Shown one piece after another: positions 60,791-64,000 of a stretch of 64,000 bases of DNA. The notes beneath the pieces were generated by a model, which did no database searches, was not told the origin of the DNA, and saw only the letters and a program-made list of their open reading frames with translations. Source of the DNA: an uncultured Tidjanibacter sp. (lineage in GTDB: Bacteria; Bacteroidota; Bacteroidia; Bacteroidales; Rikenellaceae); contig CANTVF010000003.1 of assembly GCA_947852905.1 (NCBI GenBank), positions 300,552 through 364,551 of the forward strand. The letters run 5' to 3'. The translations under genes and the position numbers were made by a program. The number at the start of each line of letters is the position of its first letter. Within the stretch, counting starts at the first letter, position 1.

Positions 60791-62651
60791 CAAACATATA
60801 GGGATACATAACTCAGTATTTAGAGTTGGAGTAGTATATTCTGTAAATGGGCGTGAGGTCAAGATTCGTGTAGATCACAATAAAAATTCTTCCCATCTGA
60901 TTTACAAAGGAACACTGATAAAAAATGTTTCTGTAGGAAGCTATGTAAAAATTCTCAAAGGCTACACTCCGATTATTGGAAAAGTAGAATCAGAATATAT
61001 TGATGAGAGTAAACAGGAAGATAAAGTATTGATTTCAGCGGAAGATTCCATAAATAGGATATTGATTGTCAAGTTAATTGGCTTTATTGACAACCAAATT
61101 TTCCGTCGTGGAGTTAATGAATTGCCATTAATAGACAACGAATGCCATCTTTTAACAAATGAAGAATTTAATCTTATTCATACATTCGCTGGCTCCGGCA
61201 AAGAAACTATTGAGGTAGGTCATCTTGCAAATGATTCACTTGTTCCTGTAAATCTTGGAATTGGGAAACTTTTTTCCAGTCATATCGGAATATTCGGCAA
61301 TACAGGCTCAGGCAAGTCATATACATTGGCTAAAATTTATAGACAGCTTTTTACTCATTATTCTGGAAATAGCGCATTTAAAGAGAATGCTCAATTTTTA
61401 TTTTTTGATTTTAATGGAGAGTATTCTTCCCATAATAGTATTATCTCGGATTCTGACAAAAAAGTATATAAATTGAACACAAGAAAAGATAATGGAGATA
61501 AAATCCCTTTAGCAGATGATGATTTCTTGGATATTAATCTATTGAGTATATTCTCTAATGCAACCGAAAAGACGCAACGACCTTTCATTGCGAGAAGTAT
61601 TGATTTGTATAAGAAGATTGATAAGGACGAAAACAAATTTCGGAATTTTTTGAAAAAGCAAATCAAGGATATATTGATAATGTCTGATAAGGTCAAAAGT
61701 GAATTACTCCTTGATTATGTGGCAGAGATACTTCCTCCCAAATACGATGATGATGGGGTAGATATTGGATTAAAAACGGATTTTCATTATCACAACAATA
61801 GTAGTTGTTATTTTTTTTATGATTCAAATAACCAATTTATCAATTTGCAAGACCATCCGGATCAAATAGAAACGCGAAGTATATACATGCATGTAGATCA
61901 ATTTGGGTTTACAGAAAGTTTTATTCATAACTTTATATGTATAATGTATATGCGAATGATATATGATGTGTTAGCAAACAGAGCATTAAATGAACACATT
62001 GCTCCTGCAATTCATAAACTTCGTCAATCAGAATCAGACATTTCTCGCATATTTAATTCTTCAAAAGACATGGGTGATTTTTGGGGCGATTCTAATGTTG
62101 TAATTATTGATTTAAGCGATGTAAATACTGACACAAAGAAACGTATTCCATTATTGTTGACTAATAAACTATATAATGAACATAAAAAAGTGGGGAAGGC
62201 TCAAAAATATTTAAATTTAATAGTAGATGAAGCGCATAATATATTGTCTTATCAATCAACACGTGAAAGTGAAGAGTGGAAAGATTATAGACTAGAGGTT
62301 TTTGAAGAGATTATTAAAGAGGGTCGAAAATTCGGAGTATTCATGACTATTGCCAGCCAACGTCCGTCGGATATTTCTTCTACCATAATATCGCAATTGC
62401 ATAATTATTTTATACATCGGCTTGTTAATGAAAAGGACATACAACAAGTGAACAATACAATTTCATATCTAGATAAAGTTTCAGTTGAATCATTGCCGAT
62501 TTTATCAACTGGGGTTTGTGTAATTGCAGGTCAACTTGCTGAAATGCCACTTGTTGTACAAATAGGCAAGATAGAAGCCGGATTTCGTCCAGCAAATGAA
62601 ACAATTGATATAGAGAACATATGGAAAGGCAAAGAGGCTGCATCAATATAG
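60783..62651 (+). CDS. HerA-type ATPase/helicase, partner of SIR2
   Basis: A 622-residue FtsK/HerA-like hexameric ATPase. The N-terminal beta domain (HAS-barrel, about residues 1-80) is followed by Walker A IFGNTGSGKSYTL (about 170-182), Walker B LNLIVDEAHNIL (about 477-488) and the sensor-like IASQRPSDISSTIISQL (about 521-537). The gene overlaps the SIR2 gene by 8 bases, so synthesis is coupled; in SIR2-HerA systems HerA acts as scaffold and sensor or nucleic-acid motor. A shared 10-base inverted repeat at its stop forms the end of the operon. AT-rich like sir2, which suggests that the pair was gained as a unit. Confidence 0.92.
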   Translation: MNNKHIGIHNSVFRVGVVYSVNGREVKIRVDHNKNSSHLIYKGTLIKNVSVGSYVKILKGYTPIIGKVESEYIDESKQEDKVLISAEDSINRILIVKLIGFIDNQIFRRGVNELPLIDNECHLLTNEEFNLIHTFAGSGKETIEVGHLANDSLVPVNLGIGKLFSSHIGIFGNTGSGKSYTLAKIYRQLFTHYSGNSAFKENAQFLFFDFNGEYSSHNSIISDSDKKVYKLNTRKDNGDKIPLADDDFLDINLLSIFSNATEKTQRPFIARSIDLYKKIDKDENKFRNFLKKQIKDILIMSDKVKSELLLDYVAEILPPKYDDDGVDIGLKTDFHYHNNSSCYFFYDSNNQFINLQDHPDQIETRSIYMHVDQFGFTESFIHNFICIMYMRMIYDVLANRALNEHIAPAIHKLRQSESDISRIFNSSKDMGDFWGDSNVVIIDLSDVNTDTKKRIPLLLTNKLYNEHKKVGKAQKYLNLIVDEAHNILSYQSTRESEEWKDYRLEVFEEIIKEGRKFGVFMTIASQRPSDISSTIISQLHNYFIHRLVNEKDIQQVNNTISYLDKVSVESLPILSTGVCVIAGQLAEMPLVVQIGKIEAGFRPANETIDIENIWKGKEAASI

Positions 62652-62673
62652 AATAGTTTGCGACAGCCTCTTT
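62631..62673. terminator. Inverted repeat at the convergent herA/mob junction
   Basis: AAAGAGGCTG (62631-62640) pairs perfectly with CAGCCTCTTT (62664-62673) across the herA stop codon. It can stop transcripts from both sides, although neither side has a long U-run. Confidence 0.6.
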
Positions 62674-62677
62674 ACTG

Positions 62678-64000
62678 TTATTTACTTCGTTTTGACCTGT
62701 TTTTCTGTTCACCCCACGGAAGGTCGGAAAACGAACTGCCAGCACCAGTGCCGACATGGGGCTGTGCCGGGCCTCCGGCTGCAAGGGTAAACGCAGCACC
62801 CAATAGTTCCGCCTGCTTACCGCTTACCTGCTCCTGCGGTTCGAACACAGCATTGACAAACTCCTCGTCCGTGGTCTGACCGTTGAAATGTCTTTGGGCC
62901 ACATCATAGTCTATTTGGAACTTGGTGCCCTCATAGAGCTCCTCTCCGACCCGTGTCCAGATGTGGAGCGACGGATTCCGATAGTTTGAGACATTGACAC
63001 GTACAAGCTCGGCACCGGACGAGAGGCTGTAACGTTGGGGATTGGCTTTGCGGTCGAGCAAACTTATCTGCTTTCGCAGCCTATCTATGACTGAATCTTT
63101 CTCTTTTGACTGCCGTTCTGCCGCTTCCGCCTGATGAATGGCTTTGTCTATTTCTTTTTGATAGCCGTTTCGCAGTTTTCCGATTTCTGATTTATGCTGT
63201 TCCTGCAACCGTGCCTTTTCTGCCTGAAGTTCATCAATCTGTTTATTGAGTTCGGCAATCAGCCTGTCCTTGTCTGTCAGTTCCTTCTTCGCCTTAGCAA
63301 GGTCCCCCTTTCCGAACCACGCGAGGATGGTGTTCCTGCCCTCCTGCGCTTTCTCCACATCGGCCTGCAACTTGGCTATGTCCTCTTCATATTGGATTAC
63401 CCGCTGTCTGTAGTATTCCGAGTTCGCCTGATGCTTGGCGGTAGAGCCGACAATTCCACGCTGTAACCCGAACGGTTTCATGGCCTTGGCATAACTGTTC
63501 TGGTATTCATGCAATTTGGTACGACGCATCACATCGTCCGCCGACAGGCGGGGACCGGACTTCGTTTCATATTTCTTTTCGCCTTCCCGCTTTCTGCGGA
63601 TACGCTCACCGGTTACTATGGGCACAACTGTGGCGTGCAGGTGTGGGGTCTTCTCGTCCATATGCAGCACGCAGGACACAAGGTTGTCATCACCAAAGGT
63701 CTCCCTTAGCCATTTGAGATTGGCATCGATCCAACTGCCCAGTTTGCCATCATTGACAATTTCCATCATCTGCTCATGCGTTCCAGTCAGCATTACGCGT
63801 ATTGCCTTTGTCTGGTTCTTGCTGACTTTGCGGCGTAGCCCGGCGGTCTCGATGCGGTGCTGTATCGCCTCGGTGCGATTGGACACGCCATCGGGGAATC
63901 TGACCAACTCACGGTTGAGATGTGTCCGGTCCGCATCGGCATTAACCGGCACATAAATCTTTCCCTTGGCATCCTTTCTTTCTATATGGCATGACATTCC
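62678..64000 (-). CDS. mobV: MobV-family relaxase (Pre/Mob), N terminus outside the window
   Basis: A mobilization relaxase that nicks the transfer origin of plasmids or integrative elements. The visible part of 440 residues holds the catalytic histidine motif HMDEKTPHLHATVVP (MobV motif HxDExxPHxH, near the start), TAKHQANSEYYRQ, then a long coiled coil (about residues 200-330 of the visible part) rich in Glu, Lys and Gln, and a Gly/Ser-rich end. The first visible in-frame codons begin GMSCHIERKDAKG, which corresponds to a position several residues inside MobV proteins, so the gene is truncated by the window edge. Its presence argues that the neighbouring defence operon lies on or near a mobilizable element. 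Confidence 0.9.
   Translation of the reverse strand, partial: GMSCHIERKDAKGKIYVPVNADADRTHLNRELVRFPDGVSNRTEAIQHRIETAGLRRKVSKNQTKAIRVMLTGTHEQMMEIVNDGKLGSWIDANLKWLRETFGDDNLVSCVLHMDEKTPHLHATVVPIVTGERIRRKREGEKKYETKSGPRLSADDVMRRTKLHEYQNSYAKAMKPFGLQRGIVGSTAKHQANSEYYRQRVIQYEEDIAKLQADVEKAQEGRNTILAWFGKGDLAKAKKELTDKDRLIAELNKQIDELQAEKARLQEQHKSEIGKLRNGYQKEIDKAIHQAEAAERQSKEKDSVIDRLRKQISLLDRKANPQRYSLSSGAELVRVNVSNYRNPSLHIWTRVGEELYEGTKFQIDYDVAQRHFNGQTTDEEFVNAVFEPQEQVSGKQAELLGAAFTLAAGGPAQPHVGTGAGSSFSDLPWGEQKNRSKRSK

Noticed and set aside
1..64000. CRISPR arrays, insertion sequences, rRNA operons
   Set aside because: No regularly spaced direct repeats, transposase genes or rRNA sequence were found on either strand.

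Overview
The window reads as a chromosome segment of a Bacteroidota gut anaerobe, order Bacteroidales. The clearest sign is the promoter form: many genes are preceded by the Bacteroidetes -7 box TAnnTTTG, often with a TTTG or TTG about 19-21 bases upstream, and few have a Shine-Dalgarno sequence. SpII lipoproteins, a Bacteroidetes-type RNA polymerase omega, rpsO-pnp, tig/clpP/clpX, HydEFG hydrogenase maturation and a Bacteroidetes alpha-oxoamine synthase agree. A Rikenellaceae (Alistipes-like) host would fit, but this is an inference; no rRNA or other marker settles it.

Layout: 1-2.4 kb holds a truncated SLC13-type permease, AqpZ and a DUF2148 ferredoxin-domain protein. 2.4-5.9 kb is a compact lipA-lipB-recJ operon on the minus strand. 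6.2-10.4 kb has an AIG1/FAR-17a-like membrane protein followed by a steroid 5-alpha-reductase, a single-domain Old Yellow Enzyme reductase and a short-chain dehydrogenase, a set that matches the 5AR/5BR/HSDH genes known from gut Bacteroidetes that make allo- and iso-bile acids. 10.5-14 kb has efp, ubiX, a polysaccharide deacetylase and a DUF4837 lipoprotein. 14.1-18 kb is hydE-hydG-hydF. 18-26.6 kb has a PepSY-like protein, an alpha-oxoamine synthase (sphingolipid or sulfonolipid type), bamD-rpoZ, a split coaC/coaB pair, recN and deoC. 26.7-31.6 kb has a frameshifted S41 protease, a lipid kinase, an unusual arginase-family protein and ApbE. 31.7-36.8 kb has NfeD, a small lipoprotein, a zinc-type P-ATPase and a Fur-family regulator. 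37-48 kb has rpsO-pnp, an abundant-looking lipoprotein, tRNA-Leu, three small lipoproteins, tig, clpP and clpX. 48-51.3 kb has a foreign-looking SDR, a lipoprotein relic, tRNA-Ser(CGA) and a two-DTG retropepsin-like protease.

From about 51.4 kb the base composition becomes more AT-rich and the style changes to an accessory island. One promoter (51586-51593) precedes eight tightly spaced genes: HTH regulator, DUF2971, HsdM, a DUF1016 PD-(D/E)XK nuclease, HsdS, HsdR, SIR2 and HerA. They end 26 bases from a convergent MobV relaxase that runs off the window. I read this as a composite anti-phage operon: DNA discrimination by a type I restriction-modification system, with an NAD-depleting SIR2-HerA module as a likely second layer, carried on or beside a mobilizable element. 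The DUF2971 protein is the least understood member.

Limits: all assignments come from reading translations and motifs; no searches were run. Promoters and terminators are pattern calls.
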